A stretch of DNA of 64,000 nt, taken from the NCBI GenBank assembly GCA_001899525.1, contig MKVY01000027.1:220339-284338 (forward strand), in the 5' to 3' direction. The stretch's first letter is position 1. Each line of letters opens with the position of its first letter. This document shows, piece by piece, positions 29,719 to 38,651 of the stretch. The notes beneath the pieces are model-generated. The model saw nothing but the letters and a program-made list of their open reading frames with translations. It did no database searches and had not been told where the DNA came from. The translations under genes and the position numbers were made by a program. The DNA is from Rhizobiales bacterium 65-9 (GTDB lineage: Bacteria > Pseudomonadota > Alphaproteobacteria > Rhizobiales > Beijerinckiaceae).

Positions 29719-30060
29719 ATGATCATCTACAAAATCGCGCCCGCCGCCCTGTGGCGGCAGGCTGAGGCTGCGGGCGTTTTCACCGGCGCGCCGGTCGATC
29801 GCGCCGACGGATTCATCCATTTCTCCACGCGCGAGCAGGCGGAGGAGACGGCGGCGAAGCATTTCGCCGGCCAGACCGATCTGCTGCTCATCGCCATCGA
29901 CGCCGACGCGCTCGGCGAGGCGCTGAAATGGGAGCCCTCGCGCGGCGGCGCGCTGTTCCCGCATCTTTACGGCTCCCTGCCGATGTCGGCGGTCCTCTGG
30001 TCGCGGCCTCTGCCCATCAGACCCGACGGGCGCCATCTGTTCGCCTGGACCGCGCCGTGA
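29719..30060 (+). CDS. DUF952 domain-containing protein
   Basis: The 113-residue protein spans a whole DUF952 domain: it begins MIIYKIAP, has the DGFIHFS core with a conserved His and the later FPHLYGSLP motif. DUF952 proteins are small cytoplasmic proteins of unresolved function, structurally related to ADP-ribose-binding/glutathione S-transferase-associated folds according to family annotations; I assign no activity. Its TGA overlaps the GTG start of pyrD, a frequent alphaproteobacterial pairing, so the two are translated together. Confidence 0.88.
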   Translation: MIIYKIAPAALWRQAEAAGVFTGAPVDRADGFIHFSTREQAEETAAKHFAGQTDLLLIAIDADALGEALKWEPSRGGALFPHLYGSLPMSAVLWSRPLPIRPDGRHLFAWTAP

Positions 30061-31127
30061 CCGGTCCGCTGTTCCCGCTCCTTCGTCCGGCCCTGTTCGC
30101 GCTCGACGCCGAGACGGCGCACCGGCTGACGATCGAGGCGCTGAAATGGACGCCGCTGCCGCCGCGCGCGGCGGACGACCCGCTGCTGACGGTGACGGCG
30201 CTGGGCTACGGCTTTCCCAATCCGGTCGGGCTCGCCGCCGGCTTCGACAAGCATGGCGAGGCGATCAGCCGCCTGCTCTCGCTCGGCTTCGGCTTCGCCG
30301 AGATCGGCGGCGTGACGCCGAAGCCGCAGAAAGGCAATCCGCGGCCGCGCGTTTTTCGCCTGACGCAGGACGGCGCGGTCATCAACCGGTACGGCCTCAA
30401 CAGCGAGGGCATGGTGGCGGTCGCGGCGCGGCTCAAGCGCCGCAACCGGAAGGCCGGACTGATCGGCGTCAATCTCGGCGCGAACAAGGAGTCGGACGAC
30501 CGCATCGCCGATTATGTGGCGCTGACGCGGCGGCTCGCGCCGCTCGCGGATTTCCTGACCATCAACATCTCATCGCCGAACACGCCGGGATTGCGCGACC
30601 TGCAGGGCGAGGCGTTTCTCGACGATCTTCTGGCGCGCTGCATCGAGGCGCGCGGGCAATCGGGGGCGCGCACGCCCGTCCTGCTCAAGATCGCGCCGGA
30701 CCTTTCGCTGGAGACGCTCGACGGAATCGTCGCAACCGCGCGGCGGCGCGGCGTCGACGGCATGATCGTCTCGAACACGACGACGGACAGGCCCGCGGCC
30801 CTGCGCGACGCCGCGCTGGCGAAGGAGCAAGGCGGCCTCTCGGGCAAGCCGCTGTTCGACCCTTCCACGCGCGTCCTCGCGCAGACATCGCTGCGCGTCG
30901 AGGGCGCATTTCCGCTGATCGGCGTCGGCGGCGTCGACTCCTTCGAGACTGCGTGGACCAAGATCGAGGCCGGCGCGACGCTGGTGCAGCTCTATACGGG
31001 AATGGTCTTCAAGGGCCCCGGCCTGATCGACGAGATCAAGACAGGAATCGTCGCGAAGCTGAAGGCCGAGGGACTGCCCTCCATCACGCCGGCGATCGGG
31101 CGTCGGGCGCGGGAGCTGTCGGCGTGA
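30057..31127 (+). CDS. pyrD: Dihydroorotate dehydrogenase, quinone-dependent (class 2)
   Basis: PyrD oxidises dihydroorotate to orotate in pyrimidine synthesis, passing electrons to membrane quinone. The 356-residue length and the N-terminal amphipathic helix ([19 protein letters not shown]) mark it as class 2. FMN-site features include [24 protein letters not shown], and GVGGVDSFE with [13 protein letters not shown]. The start is GTG at 30057, overlapping the DUF952 stop as GTGA. The last 44 bases overlap the end of the convergent MATE gene. Confidence 0.95.
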   Translation: MTGPLFPLLRPALFALDAETAHRLTIEALKWTPLPPRAADDPLLTVTALGYGFPNPVGLAAGFDKHGEAISRLLSLGFGFAEIGGVTPKPQKGNPRPRVFRLTQDGAVINRYGLNSEGMVAVAARLKRRNRKAGLIGVNLGANKESDDRIADYVALTRRLAPLADFLTINISSPNTPGLRDLQGEAFLDDLLARCIEARGQSGARTPVLLKIAPDLSLETLDGIVATARRRGVDGMIVSNTTTDRPAALRDAALAKEQGGLSGKPLFDPSTRVLAQTSLRVEGAFPLIGVGGVDSFETAWTKIEAGATLVQLYTGMVFKGPGLIDEIKTGIVAKLKAEGLPSITPAIGRRARELSA

Positions 31128-32445
31128 AAGTCGCCCGCTCCAGCGACGGATAAAAGGCGAGCTGCGTCAGGCCGCGCGCGAGGAAGAGGGTGAGAAGCGC
31201 AAGCCAGAGCCCGGTGTTGGCGAACGGCAAAAGCAGCGCATAGGCCGCGGCGGCGATCACGAACGCGACGAACATCGAGTTCCGCATCGCGCGCGTCCAT
31301 GTCGCGCCGATGAAAACGCCGTCGAACAGAAAAGCCAGCGCGCCGGCCGCCGGCGTGAGCGCGGCGAACAGAAGATAATCGCGCGCCGTCAGTCGTACCT
31401 CGGCGCTCGTCGATATCAGATCGACGATCCTGTCGCCGAGCCCGGCGAAAAGGACGGACAGGGCGACGCCGAAGCCGACGCACCACAAGGCCGCAAGCTT
31501 CACGGCGCGGCGGAAGCCCCGCCTGTCGCGCGCGCCGACCGCCTGTCCCGCGATCTGTTCGGTCGCGGTCGCGAAGCCGTCGAGAAAGAAGCTGCCGATC
31601 AGCGAGAAATTCTGCAGCACCGCGTTGGCGGCGAGGATGACGGCGCCTCCCGCCGCGCTCTGGCGCGTGAAGAAAGCGAGCGCGGAGATCAGCAGCAGCG
31701 TGCGCAGAAAGATATCGCGGTTGATCGCAAGCGTCCGCCACGCCCTGCCGCGATCGAGGATATCGGCCCAGCGCGGCGCGCGCAGAAAGCCGCCCCGCGC
31801 CTGGAACGCCAGACCAAGGGCGACGCCGCCGCCCTCGGCGATCACGCTCGCCCAGGCCACGCCGGCGACGCCGTAATGCAGCACGGACACGAACAGCAGA
31901 CTGAACGCGATGTTGACGCCGTTGATCGCGACCTGCAGCGCCAGGCCGATATCGGTGCGCGCGCGGCCGATGAGCGAACCGAGAATGGCGTAGTTCGCGA
32001 AAGCCAGCGGCGCAGACCAGATGCGGCCCTGAAAATAGACGCGCGCTTCGGCGGCGACGTCCGGCGCCGGCCGCATGAAGGCGATCGCAAGATCGGCGAG
32101 CGGTCCGCGCAGCGCGATCATCGCGAGCCCGATCGCCGCAGCGAGCATCAGCGAACGCCAGAACGCGTCGCGCATCTCCGCCGGCGCGCCGGCGCCCAAC
32201 GCCTGCGCCGTCAGGCCCGCGGTTCCCATCCGCAGGAAACCAAAGGCCCAGAACAACACATCGAAAATTACCGCGCCAAGCGCCACCGCGCCAAGCTGCG
32301 TCGCGTCGCCAAGGCGGCCGATCGCGATGGCGTTGACCAGTCCGAGAAGCGGCGTCGACAGATTCGAAAGCGTGACCGGAATCGCGAGCGCGATCAGACG
32401 CGCGTGCGTGACCGGCGCTGGCGCTCCCGCGACAGGCGCGTTCAC
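31084..32445 (-). CDS. MATE-family efflux transporter, DinF-like
   Basis: The 453-residue integral membrane protein has about twelve hydrophobic segments in two MatE halves. Recognisable family segments are [22 protein letters not shown] at the start and the helix-seven region [32 protein letters not shown] pumps export drugs or metabolites using proton or sodium gradients; DinF-type members are linked with oxidative or DNA-damage stress in some bacteria. Its start overlaps the stop of the upstream small membrane gene by four bases. Its C-terminus overlaps convergently with pyrD. Confidence 0.92.
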   Translation of the reverse strand: MNAPVAGAPAPVTHARLIALAIPVTLSNLSTPLLGLVNAIAIGRLGDATQLGAVALGAVIFDVLFWAFGFLRMGTAGLTAQALGAGAPAEMRDAFWRSLMLAAAIGLAMIALRGPLADLAIAFMRPAPDVAAEARVYFQGRIWSAPLAFANYAILGSLIGRARTDIGLALQVAINGVNIAFSLLFVSVLHYGVAGVAWASVIAEGGGVALGLAFQARGGFLRAPRWADILDRGRAWRTLAINRDIFLRTLLLISALAFFTRQSAAGGAVILAANAVLQNFSLIGSFFLDGFATATEQIAGQAVGARDRRGFRRAVKLAALWCVGFGVALSVLFAGLGDRIVDLISTSAEVRLTARDYLLFAALTPAAGALAFLFDGVFIGATWTRAMRNSMFVAFVIAAAAYALLLPFANTGLWLALLTLFLARGLTQLAFYPSLERATFTPTAPAPDARSPA

Positions 32446-32711
32446 CGCCGGCCTGACAGAAGCCGGGCGATGAACCAGACCGGGACGACGATCACGGCGC
32501 CGTAGATCAACCAGCGTCCCACCTGGTCGACCGCGCCCCAGCCCAGATCAAACAGACCGCGGACGAAACTGAACACGCGCCGCACCAGCGCCTCGGGGTC
32601 CAGCCCGAAGAGCGCCATGAAGGCGCCGACCAGAATGGAGGCCAGCACCAGCCGGAAAACCACGCCGCCTGGCGAACCGCCCATGAATCGACTGAACCCG
32701 CCGTCGGCCAT
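32442..32711 (-). CDS. Small membrane protein, function unknown
   Basis: From ATG 32711 the product is about 89 residues with two predicted helices, one near residues 17-37 (VVFRLVLASILVGAFMALFG) and one near 64-84 (WLIYGAVIVVPVWFIARLL). It resembles integral membrane proteins of the DUF6460 kind in Hyphomicrobiales, an assignment I hold loosely. It overlaps the MATE gene by ATGA, so the two proteins are made together and may act together. Confidence 0.7.
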   Translation of the reverse strand: MADGGFSRFMGGSPGGVVFRLVLASILVGAFMALFGLDPEALVRRVFSFVRGLFDLGWGAVDQVGRWLIYGAVIVVPVWFIARLLSGRR

Positions 32712-32890
32712 CGCCCGCTCCAAAGCGCATTGAAGACACAGGCTTTAGACGCCGCGCCAATCGCGCGCAATTCCGACAAGTTGCAGCGATTAACCTTGCT
32801 CACACGTCGAATTTTACCGGACTCACGGTTCATTCTGGACGCCGCGCCGCGAAACTGTTTGAACCCGATCACGCAGTTGCGAGATCATTC

Positions 32891-34303
32891 ATGGCTCCGA
32901 TCATTCCGGTCATCATGTGCGGCGGCTCCGGCACGCGGCTGTGGCCCGCCTCGCGCGAGACGATGCCGAAACAGTTCATTCCGCTGTTCGGCGACCTCTC
33001 CACCTTCCAGATGACCGCGTTGCGCTTCCGCGACGACAAGCGCTTCACGCCGCCGGTCGTGATCGCGCATGACGATTTCCGCTTCATCATCGCCGAACAG
33101 CTTCGGCTGGTCGAGATGAACGCCCGCATCGTGCTTGAGCCGGACCGGCGGGACTCGGCCGCCGCCGTGGCCGTAGCGGCCCTGATCGGCGCGCAGTCGG
33201 GGCCCGACGCGAAGGTCGCCGTGATGGCCGCCGATCACCTCATCGAGAACGCGGCCGGCTTCCGCGACGCCTGCGCGCGCGCGGCGGAGGCCGCCGGCGA
33301 CAGCCTGATCATGACGCTCGGACTCAAACCGACCTTCCCGGCGACGGGCTACGGCTATATCCGCCCCGGCCGCCCGATCGGGAACGGCGACGGGGCGGAG
33401 GTCAGCGCCTTCGTCGAGAAGCCCGACGCGGAAAAGGCGAAGCGCTATATCGAGGAAGGCTATCTCTGGAACAGCGGCAATTTCGTCTTCAGCGCGGACG
33501 CGATGCTGCGCGAACTGCGCGCCCATGCGCCCGCGATCCTCGCCGCCGCAACGAAGGCGCTCGATCACGCCCACTGCGATCTGGGCTTCACGCGCCTCGA
33601 CCGCGAGCATTTCATCACCGCCCCGAAGACCTCGATCGATTTCGCCGTGATGGAGAAGACAAGCCACGCCGGCGTCCTGCCGGTCTCGTTCGACTGGTCG
33701 GACATCGGCGGATGGAGCGCCGTCTGGAGCGCGCTGCCGCATGACGAGGCCGGCAACGCCACCATCGGCGACGTGGCGCTGCTCGACGCCAGAAACTGCC
33801 TGGTGCACAGCGAGGATATTCTCACAACAGTCGTCGGCATGGAGAACGCGCTCGTCATCACCACACGCGACGCCGTGCTGGTGACGACGCAGGACAAGGC
33901 CGATCAGGTGAAGACCCTGGTCGAGGGGCTGAAGAAGCGCGACCGCTCCGAGGCGACGCAGCATGTGCGCGTGCATCGCCCGTGGGGCTGGTATCAGCGC
34001 ATCGACATCGGCCCGCGCTTCCAGGTGAAGCGCATCATGGTCAAGCCCGGCGGCGTGCTCAGCCTGCAGAAGCATTTCCATCGCGCGGAGCATTGGGTGG
34101 TCGTGCACGGCACCGCCGAGGTCACGCGCGATTCAGAAACCCATGTCGTGCGCGAAAACGAATCCATCTATCTGCCGCTCGGCTGCGTGCACCGCATGGC
34201 GAACCCGGGAAAAATCCCGCTCGAGATCATCGAGGTGCAGGTCGGCAGCTACACCGGCGAGGACGACATCGTCCGCATCGAGGACGTGTACAAGCGGTCG
34301 TGA
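32891..34303 (+). CDS. manC: Mannose-1-phosphate guanylyltransferase / mannose-6-phosphate isomerase
   Basis: The bifunctional 470-residue enzyme supplies GDP-mannose for exopolysaccharide or lipopolysaccharide. The N-terminal nucleotidyltransferase domain begins IPVIMCGGSGTRLWPASRE and contains the KPTFPATGYGYI and FVEKPD motifs. The C-terminal cupin-type phosphomannose isomerase domain (about 350-465) has the metal-binding QKHFHRAEHWVVV segment. No other sugar-nucleotide or polysaccharide genes flank it. It runs convergently toward the toxin-antitoxin module. Confidence 0.95.
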   Translation: MAPIIPVIMCGGSGTRLWPASRETMPKQFIPLFGDLSTFQMTALRFRDDKRFTPPVVIAHDDFRFIIAEQLRLVEMNARIVLEPDRRDSAAAVAVAALIGAQSGPDAKVAVMAADHLIENAAGFRDACARAAEAAGDSLIMTLGLKPTFPATGYGYIRPGRPIGNGDGAEVSAFVEKPDAEKAKRYIEEGYLWNSGNFVFSADAMLRELRAHAPAILAAATKALDHAHCDLGFTRLDREHFITAPKTSIDFAVMEKTSHAGVLPVSFDWSDIGGWSAVWSALPHDEAGNATIGDVALLDARNCLVHSEDILTTVVGMENALVITTRDAVLVTTQDKADQVKTLVEGLKKRDRSEATQHVRVHRPWGWYQRIDIGPRFQVKRIMVKPGGVLSLQKHFHRAEHWVVVHGTAEVTRDSETHVVRENESIYLPLGCVHRMANPGKIPLEIIEVQVGSYTGEDDIVRIEDVYKRS

Positions 34304-34382
34304 AGGGCGACTCGGAACCCGCCGACGTCGCACGAAAACAGCGGCAGGCTTCTGGTTGTTTTCGACGCACGGGATCTTCGAA

Positions 34383-34407
34383 AAACCGGCCTCCGCTTTT
34401 CCGGTTT
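34383..34407. terminator. Possible bidirectional terminator between manC and the TA module
   Basis: AAACCGG (34383-34389) and CCGGTTT (34401-34407) form a 7-bp stem with an 11-base loop containing CTTTT. It sits in the 149-base convergent gap. The stem is short, so efficiency is uncertain. Confidence 0.4.
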
Positions 34408-34452
34408 CGCAATCATCAGGCCGCGATCTGGACCTCGTCCTGGCCGCCGTTT

Positions 34453-34794
34453 CTATGCGGCGGCGAGCACGAAATCGACATGGACGGCGTCATAGGGAAA
34501 GGCGATTCCGCCATCGTCCGCGCGCTCAAGAATTCCCGCATCCAGCAGCGCATGGACGTCGCCATGAACGGCTTTCACGTCGCGCCCCACGCGCCGGGAC
34601 GCCTCGCGTATCGTCAACGGCCCCTGCCCGGCCATCGCTTTGAGCAATTCCCAACGCTTGGGCGTCAGCACTTTCCAGAGCAATTCAACTGAGGAGAAGG
34701 AAATGTGCGCGCCCTGTTTCCTCCCCGCGAAAGCGTCGCGGGCGCGACGGCTTGCTGCGACGCGGGTCGAAACAGAAAGAGTGACAGTGTTCAA
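34453..34794 (-). CDS. Winged-helix antitoxin (HVO_A0114/COG4190-like) of a TumE-type module
   Basis: The 113-residue protein has a C-terminal winged helix-turn-helix, about residues 40-100, with WELLKAMAGQGPLTIREA and the recognition segment GRDVKAVHGDVHALLDAG. This resembles the COG4190/HVO_A0114 family of small DNA-binding proteins often encoded beside DUF6516 proteins. It starts in a four-base ATGA overlap with the toxin gene, toxin first, which is a reversed order compared with most type II modules. It is expected to neutralise the toxin and repress the promoter at 35082-35109. Confidence 0.75.
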   Translation of the reverse strand: MNTVTLSVSTRVAASRRARDAFAGRKQGAHISFSSVELLWKVLTPKRWELLKAMAGQGPLTIREASRRVGRDVKAVHGDVHALLDAGILERADDGGIAFPYDAVHVDFVLAAA

Positions 34795-35075
34795 GCAGGC
34801 CTCCCGTCACCGACATCACGCCAGAAGTCGTCAATCAAGTTTTCCGGCGACGTGAAAGCATAAGGGAATTCTTCGCCATTCGCATGCCGGTGATCGCCTT
34901 TCCCGGCTTCGTTATCATAGCGAAGAACGCACTCTCCGCCGATAATATAAGCCAACGCGTATTTGTATTCATGACGCGAGCCCCTCACTGCGCGGGGAAC
35001 CCGCCAAATCCTGATATCCACGAACGCGTCCTCGGCCAGGACATGGCGCTCGCGCAGCAGCAATTCAGCAGACAT
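34791..35075 (-). CDS. TumE/DUF6516-family toxin
   Basis: The 94-residue protein fits the DUF6516 (TumE toxin) family: it has the early RIWRVP strand, the SRHEYKYALAY segment and the conserved YDNEAGKGDHRH motif at about residues 53-64, whose charged and His residues are likely functional, then PYAFTSPENLIDDF. I use ATG 35075 rather than TTG 35093. It precedes and overlaps the winged-helix antitoxin gene. Base composition around 34880-35110 is visibly more AT rich than the flanks, suggesting horizontal acquisition. The molecular target of this family is not known to me. Confidence 0.75.
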   Translation of the reverse strand: MSAELLLRERHVLAEDAFVDIRIWRVPRAVRGSRHEYKYALAYIIGGECVLRYDNEAGKGDHRHANGEEFPYAFTSPENLIDDFWRDVGDGRPA

Positions 35076-35081
35076 TGTTGG

Positions 35082-35109
35082 ACTATACGACAACGCCGTA
35101 TGTTGTCAA
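35082..35109 (-). promoter_or_regulatory. Promoter and operator of the TumE-type module
   Basis: On the minus strand there is a consensus TTGACA (35104-35109), a 16-base spacer and TATAGT (35082-35087). GACAAC-N7-GTTGTC (35089-35107) is an inverted repeat filling the spacer, a good operator for the antitoxin complex. Only six bases separate the -10 from the ATG at 35075, so transcription should begin at or next to the A of ATG, giving a leaderless toxin message. Confidence 0.7.
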
Positions 35110-35130
35110 TCTCTCCAACACCACCGCGCT

Positions 35131-35787
35131 TTACGCCGCTCCCGCGACGCCGGCGATGCGCGACGCCAGGATCACCGCCTGCGTGCGGGAATCGACGCCG
35201 AGCTTCTGCAGGATGGCTGAGACGTGGGCCTTCACCGTCGCCTCGGAGACCGTCAGCTCATAGGCGATCTGCTTGTTGAGCAGCCCTTGCGACAGCATCA
35301 TCAGCACGCGCATCTGCTGCGGCGTCAATGTCGTAAGCCTCTTCGCGAGATCGCCGCTTTCCTGATCCGCGGGCTGGGCGAGATCGATGTCGGGCGGCGT
35401 CCAGGCCCCCCCTCTCAGCACCTCGTCGATCGCCTCGGCCATCGTATCGATCGCCACCGTCTTGGGGATGTAGCCCGACGCGCCGAAATCCAGCGAGCGA
35501 CGGATCACGCCGGGATCGTTATTGCCCGACACGATCACCACGGGAAGGCTCGGATGCTGCGCCCGCAAATAGATGAGGCCGGAAAACCCCTCGACGCCAG
35601 GCATCGCAAGATCGAGCAGGAGGAGATCGACCTCGTCATGGCGAGCGACCTCTGCGACCGCATCCTCGAAGCTGCCGACCTCGATCGCCTCCGCAGACGT
35701 GAAGCGAGCCTCGATCGCCTGCCGCAGCGCCGCCCGCACCAGCGGATGGTCGTCCGCGATCACAATCCGAGTCATCTCGCCCGACAT
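35131..35787 (-). CDS. LuxR-family response regulator (REC-HTH), orphan
   Basis: The 218-residue protein has an N-terminal receiver domain beginning TRIVIADDHPLVRAAL, with phospho-acceptor Asp59 in LLLLDLAMPG, the switch residue in VIVSGN and the conserved Lys in YIPKTV. A LuxR-type HTH follows (KQIAYELTVSEATVKAHVS). I start at ATG 35787 because GGGAGAG lies 10 bases upstream; ATG 35775 is the alternative. No histidine kinase is adjacent. It regulates unknown targets. Confidence 0.9.
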   Translation of the reverse strand: MSGEMTRIVIADDHPLVRAALRQAIEARFTSAEAIEVGSFEDAVAEVARHDEVDLLLLDLAMPGVEGFSGLIYLRAQHPSLPVVIVSGNNDPGVIRRSLDFGASGYIPKTVAIDTMAEAIDEVLRGGAWTPPDIDLAQPADQESGDLAKRLTTLTPQQMRVLMMLSQGLLNKQIAYELTVSEATVKAHVSAILQKLGVDSRTQAVILASRIAGVAGAA

Positions 35788-35882
35788 CGCTTCGGCGCTC
35801 TCCCCCGCTCGCTTTGCGGCGACGCTACCGCAAGGAAGCGCGGGGGGAAACATGCAAGCGCGAGTTCCGACACGCCGTAGCG

Positions 35883-37541
35883 TCAACCATTTCCCGCGCC
35901 GGCGAGATCGGACGCGGCCAGCATGCGCTCGAGCGTTTCGAGCCGATCGGCGTCGCGCGGACGCTTGTCCCAGCGTATGCGCGCGATCCGCGGAAACCGC
36001 ATCGCCAGGCCCGATTTGTGCCGCGCGGACCGCTGCAGCCCCTCGAACGCGACCTCGAACACGAGCCCCTTGTCGGGCTCATGGGCGACCTCGCGCACCG
36101 GCCCGAAGCGGTTGATCGTCTCACGTCGCACGAAGCGGTCGATCTGGATCAGTTCCTCGTCGGTGAAGCCGAAATAGGCCTTGCCGACCGGCGTCAGTTC
36201 CTCGCCCTTGTCGCCGGCGCGCCAGACGCCGAAAGTGTAGTCCGAATAGTAGGAGGAGCGCTTGCCGTGGCCGCGCTGGGCGTACATCAGCACGGCGTCG
36301 ACCGCGAAAGGATCGCGCTTCCATTTCCACCAATAGCCTTTCGGGCGGCCTGGCAGATAGGGGCTGTCCACGCGCTTGATCATGCAGCCTTCGACGGCGG
36401 CCGCATCGTCGCCAGCGCCGGCCGGAGCCGGATCGGAGCGCGCCGCGCGCAACTGCTCCCATGTTTCGAAGGCGATCAACGGCGACAGATCGAGCCGCGG
36501 CGAATCAAGGCGCGCGATGAAAGCCTCCAGCCGCGCGCGGCGCGTGTGAAACGGCAGCGCGCGCAAATCTTCGCCGCCCTCCGCGAGCAGGTCATAGGCG
36601 CGGATATGAGCCGGGTAATCGAGCAGCATCTTCGGCGTCACGGTCTTGCGGTTGAGCCGCTGCTGGAGAATGTTGAAGCTCTGCACCCGCCCTTCGCGCA
36701 TCACGATCAGTTCGCCGTCGAGCGCGCCGTCGAGCGCGCCGACGGATTCGACGAGATCAGGAAACGCCCCCGAGATCTCGTCGCCCGTGCGCGAATAAAG
36801 CCGGACGGTCTGGCGGCCCGACGCGGACGCGCCGCCGCTGACCTGCACGCGGATGCCGTCCCACTTCCATTCGGCGACGAAATCCTTCGCGTCGAGCTTG
36901 TCAAAATCGGCGTCCTCGATCGCGTGCGCGAGCATGGGCGGCCGGAACGGCGCCGGATCGCGCGATTCCGGCCGCGGCCCGCGCTTCTCGATCCAGGCGA
37001 AGAGATCGGCGTAGGGCGGCTGCAAGGCGTGCCAGACATGCTCCACCTCGTCGGGCGCAACCTCGCCGACCTGGGCCAGCGCCGTCTTCGCGAGGCGGGC
37101 CGAGACGCCGATGCGCAGCGCGCCGGTCACCAGCTTGAGCAGCGCCCAGCGCCCGGTTTCGTCGAGCGCGTCGAGCATGCGCGCGAGCAAGGCCGGCGCG
37201 TCCGACTTCGAGGCGTTGGCGAAGGACTCGACGACGAAGGCGAGGGTCGGCGTCTCCGCGATCGCCGCGTCGCGGCGCCACAGCAGCGCGACCGTTTCGG
37301 ACAGGTCGCCGACATAGTCGTAGGACAGGCCGAACAGAACCGGATCGACGCGCTCGAGAATGAGTTGGCGGATCAAAGCGGGCTTCAGATGCGGAAAGCT
37401 CAGCGCATCCGTCATGGCGGCGAGCGCATAGCCGCGATCGGGATCGGGCGCGCGGACGAAATAATCCCTCAGCAGCGCGAGCTTGGCGTTGCGGCGCGGC
37501 TCGTAGGCCAGCCGGTCGAGCAGATCGGCGAAGGGCTTCAC
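35883..37541 (-). CDS. ATP-dependent DNA ligase
   Basis: The 552-residue enzyme joins nicked DNA using ATP. An N-terminal helical DNA-binding domain (about 1-200) precedes the nucleotidyltransferase core with the AMP-accepting lysine in EWKWDGIR (Lys226) and an OB domain with the C-terminal RFPRIARIRWDK motif. The start is GTG, overlapping the exonuclease stop as GTGA and preceded by GGAG 9 bases upstream. This is a non-LigD ligase found with a metallo-beta-lactamase exonuclease in many proteobacteria; the usual helicase and PdeM-like endonuclease are not next to it. A tandem 12-bp repeat adds one ALDG unit before motif III. Confidence 0.92.
   Translation of the reverse strand: MKPFADLLDRLAYEPRRNAKLALLRDYFVRAPDPDRGYALAAMTDALSFPHLKPALIRQLILERVDPVLFGLSYDYVGDLSETVALLWRRDAAIAETPTLAFVVESFANASKSDAPALLARMLDALDETGRWALLKLVTGALRIGVSARLAKTALAQVGEVAPDEVEHVWHALQPPYADLFAWIEKRGPRPESRDPAPFRPPMLAHAIEDADFDKLDAKDFVAEWKWDGIRVQVSGGASASGRQTVRLYSRTGDEISGAFPDLVESVGALDGALDGELIVMREGRVQSFNILQQRLNRKTVTPKMLLDYPAHIRAYDLLAEGGEDLRALPFHTRRARLEAFIARLDSPRLDLSPLIAFETWEQLRAARSDPAPAGAGDDAAAVEGCMIKRVDSPYLPGRPKGYWWKWKRDPFAVDAVLMYAQRGHGKRSSYYSDYTFGVWRAGDKGEELTPVGKAYFGFTDEELIQIDRFVRRETINRFGPVREVAHEPDKGLVFEVAFEGLQRSARHKSGLAMRFPRIARIRWDKRPRDADRLETLERMLAASDLAGAGNG
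36714..36737. repeat. Perfect 12-bp tandem repeat inside the DNA ligase gene
   Basis: GCCGTCGAGCGC occurs twice (36714-36725 and 36726-36737). It encodes GALDGALDGEL, just before the conserved DGEL strand of ligase motif III, and keeps the frame. Confidence 0.85.
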
Positions 37542-38596
37542 CGGGGCTGCTCCGCGCCCGGCGTCCGCTCCTCCGGCGCCGCGTCGGGCTCGGCCTCGCC
37601 CTCGTCGCCATAGCCGACCAGCCTCAGGGGGCGCGCCGCGATCCCCTGGGCGGCGCACCAGTGGCAGATCGCGTCCTCCTGGCCGTGCGTGACCCAGACC
37701 TCCGCCGCAGCAACCTCGCGAATCGTCGCGCAGAGATCATCCCAGTCGACATGGTCGGAGACGATCAGCGGCAGCTCCACGCCGCGCTGGCGCGCCCGCG
37801 CGCGCACGCGCATCCAGCCCGAGGCGAAGGCCGTGACCGGATCGGCGAAGCGGCGCGACCAGAGGTCCTGAATGGCGCCCGGCGGACACAACACGATCTC
37901 GCCGCGCAGATCCTTTTTCGCCTGCGACGAGACGAGACGGATCTCGCCGAGATCGACGCCATGCGCCGCGTAGAAAGCCATGAGCCTGTCGAGCGCGCCG
38001 TGAATGTAGATCGGCCGGTCGTAACCGGCGGCGCGCAGCAGCGCCGCCATGCGCTGCGCCTTGCCGAGCGCGTAAGCGCCGACGACATGGGTGCGGTCCG
38101 GAAACAGACTGACCGAGGACAAAAGCTTGGCGATCTCGCCCTCCATCGGCGGATGCCGGAAGACAGGCAGGCCGAAGGTGGCTTCGGTGATGAAGACGTC
38201 GCAGGCGAGCGGCTCGAACGGCGCGCAGGTCGGATCGCGCGCGCGCTTGTAGTCGCCCGACACGACGATGCGGGTCCCTTCGCTCTCGACCGCGATCTGC
38301 GCCGAGCCGAGCACATGCCCCGCCGGCGCGAACAGGAAGCTGACGCCGTTGACGATGACCGGCTCGCCGAAGCGGGCGACTTCGGCGCGGCGCGTGAAAT
38401 CGGGACCATAGCGCACGGCCATGATCCCGAGCGTCTCCTCCGTCGCCAGCACCGCGCCGTGGCCGGCGCGCGCATGATCGGAATGGCCATGCGTGATCAG
38501 CGCCCGGGCGACAGGGCGCACCGGATCGATCCAGACGTCGGCGGGCGGGCAGTAAAGACCTTGCGGCGCGGGGGTCAGGAGATCGCTTGCGCGCAT
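37538..38596 (-). CDS. Ligase-associated DNA exonuclease (metallo-beta-lactamase fold)
   Basis: The 352-residue protein belongs to the MBL/beta-CASP-like family paired with ATP-dependent DNA ligases. The metal-binding signature THGHSDH is at about residues 35-41, with further ligands in GHVLGSAQ, VSGDYKR and ITEATFG. It resembles mRNA 3'-end processing factors but the genomic pairing indicates DNA end processing. The overlap with the ligase (GTGA) means coupled translation. It is divergent from the methyltransferase gene over 55 bases. Confidence 0.92.
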   Translation of the reverse strand: MRASDLLTPAPQGLYCPPADVWIDPVRPVARALITHGHSDHARAGHGAVLATEETLGIMAVRYGPDFTRRAEVARFGEPVIVNGVSFLFAPAGHVLGSAQIAVESEGTRIVVSGDYKRARDPTCAPFEPLACDVFITEATFGLPVFRHPPMEGEIAKLLSSVSLFPDRTHVVGAYALGKAQRMAALLRAAGYDRPIYIHGALDRLMAFYAAHGVDLGEIRLVSSQAKKDLRGEIVLCPPGAIQDLWSRRFADPVTAFASGWMRVRARARQRGVELPLIVSDHVDWDDLCATIREVAAAEVWVTHGQEDAICHWCAAQGIAARPLRLVGYGDEGEAEPDAAPEERTPGAEQPR

Positions 38597-38651
38597 TCAC
38601 TCACAATCGCTAAAAACCCGCCGCACACAACCGAATAGACCGACAGCCGGT

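Noticed and set aside
32790-32810. A TTAACC half-site resembling a CtrA box upstream of manC
   Set aside because: Only one half of the TTAA-N7-TTAA pattern is present, so chance is likely.
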